Positions 1-7,299 of a DNA stretch of 26,254 nucleotides are shown piece after piece. How positions within the stretch are numbered: the stretch's first letter is position 1; every line of letters begins with the position of its first letter. The stretch is from assembly GCA_045615545.1 (NCBI GenBank), contig JAZLFA010000048.1:1-26254 (forward strand). Reading direction: 5' to 3'. Source of the DNA: SIG220 sp045615545 (GTDB lineage Bacteria; Bacillota_I; Bacilli_A; RFN20; CAG-826). The position numbers were made by a program, and so were the translations under genes. The notes under the pieces were generated by a model that had not been told where the DNA came from, did not search any database, and worked only from the letters and a program-made list of their open reading frames with translations.

Positions 1-2
1 CA

Positions 3-305
3 TCCTTATCTATTGCGAACCTTATTATGATTGGTTTAACGATTATAATTGGTATGTTTGAATCCACCTGTATTGGACTAAATTTAGATTTCTTCTTTAA
101 TTTAGTCATTGTTATACCAATTATGAGCGAATATTATCTTACGGTTGATAAAGATGAAAGGGCAATTAGAAAAGATATTATTGATAATGTCGACGTAATT
201 AAACGCAAACAATATAAATCTAGATTATTCACATTAAATAAAAAACGCCTCTTACTAGAAGCGAAATATATTGCATACGATTTAAATAGCAAGATTAAAC
301 TATAA
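3..305 (+). CDS. C-terminal end of a membrane protein, possibly Wzy-type polysaccharide polymerase (5' partial)
   Basis: The reading frame is open from base 3, before the first visible ATG at 27, so this is the 3' end of a longer gene that starts outside the window. About 100 residues are visible. The first half is strongly hydrophobic (one to two membrane segments, with a GMFES turn between them), and the rest is a charged, lysine-rich tail that is probably cytoplasmic. The pattern of last membrane helices with a Gly-x-x-Glu turn followed by a basic tail, and the position beside an initiating sugar transferase, suggest an O-antigen/capsule polymerase or ligase. That identification is inference from context, because no family-defining motif is inside the window. 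The last two codons overlap the stop of the convergent sugar transferase gene. Confidence 0.45.
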   Translation, partial: SLSIANLIMIGLTIIIGMFESTCIGLNLDFFFNLVIVIPIMSEYYLTVDKDERAIRKDIIDNVDVIKRKQYKSRLFTLNKKRLLLEAKYIAYDLNSKIKL

Positions 306-929
306 AGCGCCTTTACCGCTAATTGCGACAAATACCGTTTTAACTAATATCTTAAAATCAAGCCATAATGAACGTTTTAAGACGTATTCGTCTTCTAACT
401 GTATTCTTTCATGGTATTGAGTGTTACTACGTCCGTTAACTGCCCAATAACCAGTTAATCCTGGTCTTACTTTAAATATAAGTTCATCGTTGTTCCAAAG
501 ATATTCATATTCTTTCTCTACAATTGGACGTGGTCCAACAAAAGAAAGGTCTCCTTTAAGAATATTAAATAGTTGAGGTAATTCATCTAGTGATGTTTTT
601 CTTAAGAACTTACCAAACTTAGTGGTTCTAGGATCGTTTTCTAGTTTAAAAGTCTTAATATATTCTTGGTATTGTTCTTTAGTCAATATTTCAATTACTG
701 GTCTAGCATCACTTTTCATAGAACGATATTTAATTACTTTAATAATCTTCTTGTTCTTTCCTAGTCTTCGATCTAAGTAAAATGGTGAGCCTTTACTAGT
801 TAAGGGCACTAAGATAGTAAGAATAATTAATAAGGGCGATAAAACAATAATCGCAATAAAAGAACATAAGATATCAAAACATCTTTTAACAAATTGATAT
901 ATCGATTTCTTTCTATATTCTTTATTCAT
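300..929 (-). CDS. Initiating sugar-1-phosphate transferase (small monotopic phosphoglycosyl transferase, PglC/WcaJ C-terminal type)
   Basis: This enzyme transfers a sugar-1-phosphate from a nucleotide sugar to undecaprenyl phosphate at the inner face of the membrane, which starts repeat-unit assembly. At 209 residues it matches the minimal catalytic form of the bacterial sugar transferase family. Visible motifs are a basic N-terminus followed by one hydrophobic re-entrant helix (about 15-42), the catalytic Asp-Glu pair in LDELPQL (D115, E116), the GDLSFVGPRP block (126-135) and RPGLTGYWAVNGRS (155-168). The large N-terminal membrane domain of WbaP/WcaJ proteins is absent. It converges on and overlaps the preceding gene by 6 bp. 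No Shine-Dalgarno is visible; a TATAAT lies only 2 nt before the ATG, too close for a normal start. The sugar donor cannot be told from sequence. Confidence 0.93.
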   Translation of the reverse strand: MNKEYRKKSIYQFVKRCFDILCSFIAIIVLSPLLIILTILVPLTSKGSPFYLDRRLGKNKKIIKVIKYRSMKSDARPVIEILTKEQYQEYIKTFKLENDPRTTKFGKFLRKTSLDELPQLFNILKGDLSFVGPRPIVEKEYEYLWNNDELIFKVRPGLTGYWAVNGRSNTQYHERIQLEDEYVLKRSLWLDFKILVKTVFVAISGKGAL

Positions 930-944
930 CTATTATATATTTTA

Positions 945-968
945 ATTTCAAAATGTTAAATTTGAAAT
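945..968. repeat. Inverted repeat upstream of the sugar transferase gene
   Basis: Two perfect 8-bp arms (ATTTCAAA at 945-952 and its complement at 961-968) are separated by 8 nt. The element sits 16 bp upstream of the minus-strand sugar transferase start, where a promoter is expected, so it could be an operator. The arms are A/T-rich and such repeats can arise by chance in this DNA. Confidence 0.3.
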
Positions 969-1035
969 ATTTACTTTCAGATATTTGTCATAATTACAGT
1001 GGATTTTTTGTTAGTTTGAAAATACTTTAAAATAA

Positions 1036-1105
1036 AACTTCGCAATAACTTCGCAATATATATTAAATAAATTTAATTTTTACAAATATTGACAACTTCG
1101 CAATA
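1036..1105 (+). repeat. Three direct repeats AACTTCGCAATA (operator or iteron-like)
   Basis: Exact 12-bp copies lie at 1036-1047, 1047-1058 (sharing one base, 11-bp period, about one helical turn) and 1094-1105. The third copy lies in the spacer between the candidate -35 and -10 of the deaminase gene. The core is unusually G/C-containing for this very A/T-rich intergenic stretch. Period and placement suggest binding sites for a regulator of the downstream two-gene cassette, possibly the winged-helix protein it encodes. I found no other exact 12-bp copy in the window; shorter 9-bp matches occur only inside coding sequence. Confidence 0.7.
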
Positions 1106-1117
1106 CCAGCGCATAAT
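1089..1117 (+). promoter_or_regulatory. Sigma-A-type promoter of the deaminase cassette, very short leader
   Basis: TTGACA (1089-1094, perfect -35) is followed after exactly 17 bp by CATAAT (1112-1117, one mismatch to the -10 consensus). The ATG at 1124 begins only 6 nt after the -10, so transcription should start at or within about 2 nt of the start codon, giving a leaderless or near-leaderless mRNA. No Shine-Dalgarno is present, consistent with that. A repeat copy overlaps the spacer, so a bound protein should block polymerase. Confidence 0.65.
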
Positions 1118-1123
1118 GTAAAT

Positions 1124-2335
1124 ATGAAGAAAGATATACTTATTAGAAAAATGGAACATTGCGAATCAATGAATGACGATGAATGCGAATGGCTAACTTA
1201 TTATGAAAGCTTAAAATCTAGAGGAGATAATGAACATAAAAAGCATGAAGACCCATTGGTCGGGGCGCTTGTTCGGAATGATAAAAATATTGTCATTGGT
1301 TTAACGCACAGAGGATGTTCTTTTGAAGGGAATCATGCTGAATATGAATTATTAAAAAATAAATTAGCTGGAAAAGATTTAACTGGGTGTGAATTGTTTA
1401 CGACTCTGGAGCCATGCATTGATGAAGTAAGAAGCAAAAAAGGTGGATCGTGCTCAAGCATTATAGCTTCTACGCCTATAAAAAAAGTTCATATAGGTGT
1501 ATTAGATCCCAACATTAACGTTGGCTCTAAGGGAATCTCTTTTCTTTTTTCAAAAGGCATAACTGTTATTCCATACAAAACAACAGTAAAAGATAAAATT
1601 AATGATTCGTTAAGAAAATTTTCTACGAATATAAATTCTAACGTTGCTATAAAGAAAAGAATCCAAGAAAAAGTATTGTCTCGATTTCAAAAAGGGTCAC
1701 TAGAGGTCTATCTAAAAGATGTGGCTAACAAAAAACAAATACCTTTTGATTTTGATAGAAGCAAGGATGAATTTATTTCAATGCTTATCGACAAGGGTTA
1801 TGTTTCGTTCGATGCTAAAAATGTCAAAGTTGAAGAACAAATTAAAATTATGTTTTATGATGCGAAATACTTAACTACAACCAGTAGAATGATAAAAATA
1901 ATTAATAGTGATATTGATTCAAAATCTACTCCTATTAATGACTCAATACCTATTATGTTTCATAAAATGTTTGAATACTATAAGAATTCAAAATTCATTT
2001 TACTAACTATGGAGGATTTTAGGGAAGCCATTTCTAATGCAATAATACATAAAGATTATGATATAAATTCACCAGGCATTACCATCGAAAAAGAAAAGGG
2101 TCAAATAAAAATCTCAAATGTTGCATCGAAAAACATATCTCAACATATATTGGATATGTTAAAAATTTTCAATCCTCCACTTTATAGTCCTGGAAACGGA
2201 ATAATAACTGAGTTATCAAATAATGCTGGGTATTCAGAAAGTTCTTTGAAAGGGGTAAGAACATTTAAAAATGCAAAAAACAAACCCAAATTCGTTATTT
2301 CTTATAGGACAATTACAATATATTTTAAATGGTAA
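1124..2335 (+). CDS. Deaminase (RibD/dCMP-deaminase fold) fused to a GHKL-type ATPase-like domain
   Basis: Two-domain protein of 403 residues. Residues about 40-150 form a zinc-dependent deaminase: HAE (71-73) supplies the zinc ligand and the catalytic Glu, and PC (C98) with C110 complete the site. The C-x11-C spacing and the following IGVLDPN block are RibD-like rather than the short PCxxC type. Residues about 160-290 are unassigned. Residues about 295-400 resemble the HATPase_c_4 domain of RecG-like/AlbA_2-family proteins: REAISNAIIHKDY (300-312) is the N-box. The usual ISNPG motif reads ISNVA (330-334), so nucleotide binding may be altered or lost. The family's usual C-terminal winged helix is absent here but appears on the next gene, whose start overlaps this stop. 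The substrate is unknown; a role in nucleotide or RNA modification, perhaps phage defence, is inference. It is not riboflavin synthesis, as no rib genes are nearby. Confidence 0.75.
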   Translation: MKKDILIRKMEHCESMNDDECEWLTYYESLKSRGDNEHKKHEDPLVGALVRNDKNIVIGLTHRGCSFEGNHAEYELLKNKLAGKDLTGCELFTTLEPCIDEVRSKKGGSCSSIIASTPIKKVHIGVLDPNINVGSKGISFLFSKGITVIPYKTTVKDKINDSLRKFSTNINSNVAIKKRIQEKVLSRFQKGSLEVYLKDVANKKQIPFDFDRSKDEFISMLIDKGYVSFDAKNVKVEEQIKIMFYDAKYLTTTSRMIKIINSDIDSKSTPINDSIPIMFHKMFEYYKNSKFILLTMEDFREAISNAIIHKDYDINSPGITIEKEKGQIKISNVASKNISQHILDMLKIFNPPLYSPGNGIITELSNNAGYSESSLKGVRTFKNAKNKPKFVISYRTITIYFKW

Positions 2336-3249
2336 GTATGGAAGGCACTAGCAGATTTTTTCCTGATAAAAGAATAATTTTGTCTTGCACGAGAATAGCA
2401 CAAATTTTAAATGTTGAGCCTATTGCTTTACTGAATAAAATTAACGAATTTTATACAAAGGAATATAGTATGAATTTCAATGAAGCTTATGCTTCTTGCA
2501 CATATTTATTTGATAAAACATCGCGATTTAACAATATTAATATTTCTGTGGATGGTGAAATTCCAAGCGAATTAAGAAGACTTGAATATAGAAGTTTATC
2601 AACAAATATATTATTTTTCGAATGCGCATTTGAAGTTCTTGAAAGGGCGCTCAGATTTTTGAATTTATACAATAAAACTATAGAAGATAGATCTAATTTT
2701 TTTACTAAAGATATTCATTTAAACTATGACAAACAGTTTATGCCAGCACTAATCGCTTTTATATGTCTCTATAAAGGTTATCTTTTTGTTTCTAATAATC
2801 ATTTGTCATATTTTGATGGCATAATCACTTTATCTTTTTCTTCCAACGAAGCCCCATTTATTAGCAAATATAATATTTTTGAAGTCGTCAGCAATACAAT
2901 TGAATATAGATTATTTAAATATATTGGTTTAATTAATCAAAATGATTGCATAAATCTATTTAATAGTGATTCTTTTGCTGTTGCTAGAGAAGTAACTGGT
3001 AGTTTTATTGAATTTATTTATATTTCTGATAAAAGTAATATTAAAAATTTGGAAAGTAAAATAATTTACTACTTAATGGTAAACGGATCTTTAAGAAGAA
3101 AAGAACTAGCAGAATTATGCAATGTTTCTGATAGAACCATTAATTATAGTCTTAGCAATCTTTTAATTAAAAATAAAATCGAGACGGTTAATTCTACTAG
3201 CAAACATTCTCCAAATTTAAAATATGTTTTAAGAAAAATTAATTTATGA
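2329..3249 (+). CDS. Unrecognised protein with C-terminal winged helix-turn-helix; partner of the deaminase fusion
   Basis: The protein has 306 residues and I do not recognise its family. The clear part is a C-terminal winged helix (about 243-305), with helix-turn-helix ELAELCNVSDRTINYSL (259-275) and a basic wing. This is the kind of module that normally ends HATPase_c_4/AlbA_2 proteins, so the two genes may together equal one split protein. A weaker helix-turn-helix-like stretch lies at about 16-42 (IILSCTRIAQILNVEP). The middle (about 90-235) is mixed and partly hydrophobic without a clear transmembrane pattern. The ATG at 2329 overlaps the previous stop by 7 bp; a second ATG at 2338 follows that stop by 2 nt and is an equally plausible start. 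Translational coupling is likely. It could repress the cassette through the 1036-1105 repeats (inference). Confidence 0.6.
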   Translation: MVSMEGTSRFFPDKRIILSCTRIAQILNVEPIALLNKINEFYTKEYSMNFNEAYASCTYLFDKTSRFNNINISVDGEIPSELRRLEYRSLSTNILFFECAFEVLERALRFLNLYNKTIEDRSNFFTKDIHLNYDKQFMPALIAFICLYKGYLFVSNNHLSYFDGIITLSFSSNEAPFISKYNIFEVVSNTIEYRLFKYIGLINQNDCINLFNSDSFAVAREVTGSFIEFIYISDKSNIKNLESKIIYYLMVNGSLRRKELAELCNVSDRTINYSLSNLLIKNKIETVNSTSKHSPNLKYVLRKINL

Positions 3250-3277
3250 AAAACGTTTTTTATTTCTACTTTTGCCA

Positions 3278-3306
3278 TTGCAATGCTAAGTTTATTAAGA
3301 TTTAAT
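3278..3306 (+). promoter_or_regulatory. Possible promoter of the glycosyltransferase operon
   Basis: TTGCAA (3278-3283) and TTTAAT (3301-3306) are separated by 17 bp. The ATG at 3318 lies 11 nt after the -10, again a leader of only a few nucleotides and without a Shine-Dalgarno. Match quality is moderate (4/6 and 5/6). The 68-bp gap holds nothing else I can support. Confidence 0.4.
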
Positions 3307-3317
3307 TAAGAACAAAT

Positions 3318-4193
3318 ATGAATGCAAATCTAGTTGATTTAGTGATTCCAGTAATAGATGGATATGATGAATTAAAATATCTATTTAATGCTTTTAAGGG
3401 ACAACAAAACATTGAGATTAGCAATATTATTGTTCCAATTACAATATCTAATGACATTGAACAGACTAATAAGATACGAGAGTTATGCAAGGAGAATGGT
3501 GTTATAACCTTTGAAGTTAGTAAAGAAGAGTTCTCTCATAGTCTAGTAAGAGAAAAGGCAATTAAAGAATATTGTAAGAGTGATATTGTTATTTTATTAA
3601 CAGATGATGTTAAGTTAATTGATCCATTAGCGATGTATAACTTGGTTAAAGATATCGCTAGTGGAGAAGTTGTATATACTTTTGGGCGTCAAATATGTTC
3701 AAAGCATCGTTTAGAAAGATATGTTCGTATGTATAATTATCCAGATACGAGTTATATAACTAGTAAAGATGATATCAAGACTAAGCAAATTAAAGCATTC
3801 TTTGCTTCTGATGTCTTTGCGGGTCTTAATCGTAGTGTCTTTCTTAAACTAGATGGTTATAAAGGATTAAGGCTACCCACTAATGAAGATATGTTTTATA
3901 TGCATTCGTTATTAATGAATGATTATAAGGCTAAATATTGTGCAGATGCAGTAGTAGAACATTACCATTCATTACCTGCTAAGAAACTATATAAAAGATA
4001 TTATGATGCGGGTAGATTCTTTAAGATTGTTAATGTCTTTGATCAATATAATAAAAACACTAGTGGTAAAAAACTAGCGTTCTATATTCTTAAAGAAGCT
4101 TTTAAGCATTTTGATATAATTACCATTATTAGATGGCCGTTTAATATGGCTATCAGATTGATAGGCATGAAAAGAGGGGCAAAAGGCGTATGA
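3318..4193 (+). CDS. Family 2 glycosyltransferase, rhamnosyltransferase-like
   Basis: Cytoplasmic GT-A enzyme of 291 residues, presumably adding one sugar of the repeat unit. The N-terminal hydrophobic strand DLVIPVIDGYDELKYL is the usual nucleotide-binding start. EFSHSLVREKAI (71-82) followed by IVILLTDDV (90-98) matches the F-H-x-x-R-N / LTQDA pattern of bacterial rhamnosyltransferases, with DD as the metal-binding motif. NED (189-191) carries the probable catalytic base. An acceptor L-rhamnose or a dTDP-rhamnose donor fits the rfb operon in the same locus, but the linkage is inference. It is the first gene of a three-gene run; its stop overlaps the next start as ATGA. Lysine codons are mixed (about 13 AAG to 17 AAA by hand count), as in the rfb genes. 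Confidence 0.88.
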   Translation: MNANLVDLVIPVIDGYDELKYLFNAFKGQQNIEISNIIVPITISNDIEQTNKIRELCKENGVITFEVSKEEFSHSLVREKAIKEYCKSDIVILLTDDVKLIDPLAMYNLVKDIASGEVVYTFGRQICSKHRLERYVRMYNYPDTSYITSKDDIKTKQIKAFFASDVFAGLNRSVFLKLDGYKGLRLPTNEDMFYMHSLLMNDYKAKYCADAVVEHYHSLPAKKLYKRYYDAGRFFKIVNVFDQYNKNTSGKKLAFYILKEAFKHFDIITIIRWPFNMAIRLIGMKRGAKGV

Positions 4194-5143
4194 AAAATAA
4201 TAACCAATTTGTCACTATATTGTTAGCTACCTATAATCCAAATATAGAGTGGTTTATTATGTTATTAAAATCTTTAAATGAATTAGATTATCCTAACTTA
4301 AAATTAATCGTTAGAGATGATTGTTCTAAAGATGATTCATTTGCGCAAGTTCAAAAACTCGTTGAACAATATATAACAAATTTTCCATATAAAATTTTGC
4401 GTAATTCTCATAACATCGGTTCAAATTTAACGTTTGAGGCACTTATTTATGATGCAGACACTCCTTACATCGCTTTTTGTGATCAAGATGACATATGGCA
4501 TAAAGATAAAATTTCGGTTCTGATGGAACAATTAAAAAAGAATAATAAAAAAATGATTTGTTCTGATGTTAGGGTTATTAATCCAAAAAACAAAGTTAAA
4601 GCAAAATCTATTACTCGCTTTAGAAAGAGATTTAATTTTTTTCCAGAAAATCAAGCCAAGTATTTGATTTATAAAAATTTTGTGATTGGATGCACTATTT
4701 TAATTGACCGAGAATTCGCAAAAAGCGCACTTCCAGTTTCTCGTATAATGAATCACGATCATGACTTAGCGGTTTTTGCTTCTAATCACAACGAACTTAT
4801 TGTTTGTGAGCAATCCTTAGTTGATTATAGAATACATAAATTTAATCAAAGCTTAGTATTAGGAGATGTACATAATAAACAATCATATTTTGAATATAAC
4901 ATCTTAAAATTTAAGCAATGGACTAACTTTTTACATGAACGATATAGAATTACTTATATCAAAGAAGCAATTGAATGGGCTGATGCTAGAATTGCTAATT
5001 ACAATAAGGAAAGAGGGGGACGAAAGCTATTAAAAAAAGTAGGGCAAGTTAACCTACAAACAACTCGTTTTGAATTATATGCCTTACACAACCCACTATT
5101 CTTCAAAATTGCAGTATTTCTAATAAAACACAATATTATTTGA
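4190..5143 (+). CDS. Family 2 glycosyltransferase (WcaA/RfbG-like)
   Basis: GT-A glycosyltransferase of 317 residues. The GT2 core is plain: FVTILLATYNP (7-17), LIVRDDCSKDD (39-49) for nucleotide-sugar binding, and AFCDQDDIWHKDK (95-107), whose DQDD is the DxD metal site. A conserved NFVIGCT segment (163-169) and HDHD (189-192) lie where the acceptor site and catalytic base are expected. The start ATG overlaps the preceding stop by 4 bp and is preceded by GAGGGG about 10 nt upstream, a plausible Shine-Dalgarno. The family fits rhamnosyl-, galactosyl- or similar transferases; donor and linkage are not readable. The C-terminus after about 260 is basic and amphipathic, which may give membrane association. 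Confidence 0.88.
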   Translation: MKNNNQFVTILLATYNPNIEWFIMLLKSLNELDYPNLKLIVRDDCSKDDSFAQVQKLVEQYITNFPYKILRNSHNIGSNLTFEALIYDADTPYIAFCDQDDIWHKDKISVLMEQLKKNNKKMICSDVRVINPKNKVKAKSITRFRKRFNFFPENQAKYLIYKNFVIGCTILIDREFAKSALPVSRIMNHDHDLAVFASNHNELIVCEQSLVDYRIHKFNQSLVLGDVHNKQSYFEYNILKFKQWTNFLHERYRITYIKEAIEWADARIANYNKERGGRKLLKKVGQVNLQTTRFELYALHNPLFFKIAVFLIKHNII

Positions 5144-5157
5144 TTGAGGGCGCATAC

Positions 5158-7299
5158 GTGTTATTTTGCAAAATTATAAAATTTATCATAAGGCATCCAA
5201 TCTATATGATTAAGAACTTTTTCAATGGCAAAATTTTTAAATTTGTTTTTAAATACATCAGGAATCGTTCTACTACTAATCAAAAAATTGAGGAGATAGT
5301 TTCATTATCTTCAAATAATGATGCGTTTTCTCGTCGCAAAATTAAGGCTAATTTATATGTTACTAATTATAAAAAATTCACGCCTATTAAATTCCCGCTT
5401 TGTCCTAATCCGCTTGTCTCAATTATCATTCCGGTTCATGATAACTTTAAATTTACATATAACTGTCTTGCAGCGATTAAAAAATTTGTTGATGCAAAAA
5501 CTATCCCATATGAAGTCATTATTATCGATGATGTTTCAGATGATTTATCAAAAAACGCTGAAAAAGTTATATCAAATACAAAGATTATTCATAATAAGCA
5601 AAATTTAGGATTCCTAAAAAATATAAATTTAGGTGCAAAAATATCTAAAGGTAAATACCTTTATTTACTCAACAACGATACGATCCCTCAACCTAATTTT
5701 TTAAGCGAACTTATAAAATACATGCAGGAGCATAAAGATGTTGGGGCAGCAGGTTCAAAATTAGTGTATAAGAACGGCTTGCTTCAAGAAGCCGGTGGCA
5801 TCATATGGAAAGATGGGTCTTCATGGAATTATGGGAATGGTAAAAGTCCTAACGATCCTCACTTTAACTATGTTAAAGATGTGGATTATGTGTCAGGAGC
5901 TAGTTTATTAACTAGAAAAGATATATGGATTAAAATTGGCGGTTTTGATGAAAGATACGCTCCAGCTTATAATGAGGATTCCGATTATTGTGTAGAAGTG
6001 CACAAATTAGGTTATCGTGTAGTATATATTCCAACATCGGTTTTAGTTCATTTCGAAGGGATTTCTAATGGCAAAAAAACTGGAACTGGAATCAAACATT
6101 ACCAATTAATAAACATAAAGAAGTTTCGTGAAAAGCAAAAAAAATATCTATCTAAGCATTTTAGTAACGGGGAACATGTGTTTTGGGCTAGAGATAATTC
6201 TCAGCAAAAAAAGTGCATTCTTGTAATAGATCATTATGTTCCGACTTATGACAAAGATGCGGGCTCTAAAACCGTGTTTTCGTATTTAAAACTGTTTGTT
6301 GAAATGGGCTATAATGTAAAATTTATAGGAGATAATTTTGCTAGACAAGAACCTTATACTACAAGTCTTCAAATGTTAGGTATAGAGGTTTTATATGGCG
6401 AGTATATGAAACGAAATTGGCGAAATTATATAAACGTTAATAGGTCATATATTGACTTTGTATTACTAAATAGACCGCACATTTCTATTAAATATATTGA
6501 CTATATTAAGAAATACACCAATGCAAAAATTTTGTATTATGGTCATGATTTACATACTTTACGCATTGAAAGAGAATATGAACAAACACATAACAAAGCG
6601 ACATTAAAAGAAATGAAAAGAATTAGCAAGATGGAAAATCATTTATTTGCTAAATCAGATATTATCTATTTCCCATCTCCCATTGAAGTTGATATTGTTA
6701 AGAAAAATAATCCAAATTATAATGTGAAAATTTTACAGCCATACATGTATGATAATAAAACTTACACATCTAATAGAAAAAGACACAATCTATTATTTGT
6801 CGGAGGTTTTTCCCATGCTCCAAATATCGATGCATGTGTATGGTTCGTACGAAGCATCCTTCCGATAATTCAAAAGAAAGTTCGCGACGTGACTTTTAAC
6901 ATCGTTGGATCTAATGCACCAAAAGAAATAAGTGATTTAAAAAGTAAAAATGTAAATATAGTTGGATATGTTAGCGATAAAAAATTATCAGAATTATATT
7001 TGACTAATACAATTTGTGTAGCACCACTTAGATACGGAGCAGGAATTAAAGGTAAAATAATTGAAGCCATGTATTATTCTATTCCTATTGTCACCACTTC
7101 TTGCGGAGCTGAAGGAATAAGTAATGCTGAAAAATCGTTGCTTATTGCTAATTCTGCAGATGATTTCGCAAAATCAGTAATTAAGCTTATTAGCGATTCA
7201 TCGTTGCAAAAACATTTATCTGATAATGAGAAAAAATGCATTAATAAAAACTATTCATTAAATTCAGCAAAAAATATTATTAAACGCGATTTTGCTTAA
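5158..7299 (+). CDS. Bifunctional glycosyltransferase: GT2 domain followed by GT4-type domain
   Basis: One polypeptide carries two transferases. Numbering is from the alternative TTG start at 5140. GT2 occupies about 91-310: VSIIIPVHDN, VIIIDDVSDD (126-135), YLLNNDT (175-181, DxD-type site), VSGASLLTR, and NEDSDYC (278-284) with the catalytic base. The GT-B, GT4-like domain occupies about 358-719: CILVIDHYVP start, a LLFVGGFSHAPN linker strand (551-562) and the donor-binding RYGAGIKGKIIEAM (631-644). The basic, aromatic N-terminus (1-45) suggests membrane association. I prefer GTG at 5158 because GAGGG lies 7 nt upstream; TTG at 5140 overlaps the previous stop but lacks a Shine-Dalgarno. Such fusions are known in large glycan loci and would add two sugars in sequence. 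The 3' end overlaps the convergent heptose gene by 20 bp. Lysine is nearly always AAA in the stretch I read. Confidence 0.9.
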   Translation: MLFCKIIKFIIRHPIYMIKNFFNGKIFKFVFKYIRNRSTTNQKIEEIVSLSSNNDAFSRRKIKANLYVTNYKKFTPIKFPLCPNPLVSIIIPVHDNFKFTYNCLAAIKKFVDAKTIPYEVIIIDDVSDDLSKNAEKVISNTKIIHNKQNLGFLKNINLGAKISKGKYLYLLNNDTIPQPNFLSELIKYMQEHKDVGAAGSKLVYKNGLLQEAGGIIWKDGSSWNYGNGKSPNDPHFNYVKDVDYVSGASLLTRKDIWIKIGGFDERYAPAYNEDSDYCVEVHKLGYRVVYIPTSVLVHFEGISNGKKTGTGIKHYQLINIKKFREKQKKYLSKHFSNGEHVFWARDNSQQKKCILVIDHYVPTYDKDAGSKTVFSYLKLFVEMGYNVKFIGDNFARQEPYTTSLQMLGIEVLYGEYMKRNWRNYINVNRSYIDFVLLNRPHISIKYIDYIKKYTNAKILYYGHDLHTLRIEREYEQTHNKATLKEMKRISKMENHLFAKSDIIYFPSPIEVDIVKKNNPNYNVKILQPYMYDNKTYTSNRKRHNLLFVGGFSHAPNIDACVWFVRSILPIIQKKVRDVTFNIVGSNAPKEISDLKSKNVNIVGYVSDKKLSELYLTNTICVAPLRYGAGIKGKIIEAMYYSIPIVTTSCGAEGISNAEKSLLIANSADDFAKSVIKLISDSSLQKHLSDNEKKCINKNYSLNSAKNIIKRDFA

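Noticed and set aside
930..937. TATAAT 2 nt before the sugar transferase ATG as an active -10 (and the same arrangement at 11922-11927)
   Set aside because: Transcription would begin inside the coding region and cut the start codon; in such A/T-rich DNA TATAAT is expected often by chance.
1124..2335. Riboflavin biosynthesis deaminase RibD
   Set aside because: The RibD reductase half is absent, replaced by a GHKL-like domain, and no riboflavin genes or FMN riboswitch are nearby.
3249..3261. Terminator after the winged-helix gene (AAAAACGTTTTTT)
   Set aside because: The palindrome has no loop and only two C/G pairs, so a stable hairpin is unlikely even though a T-run follows.
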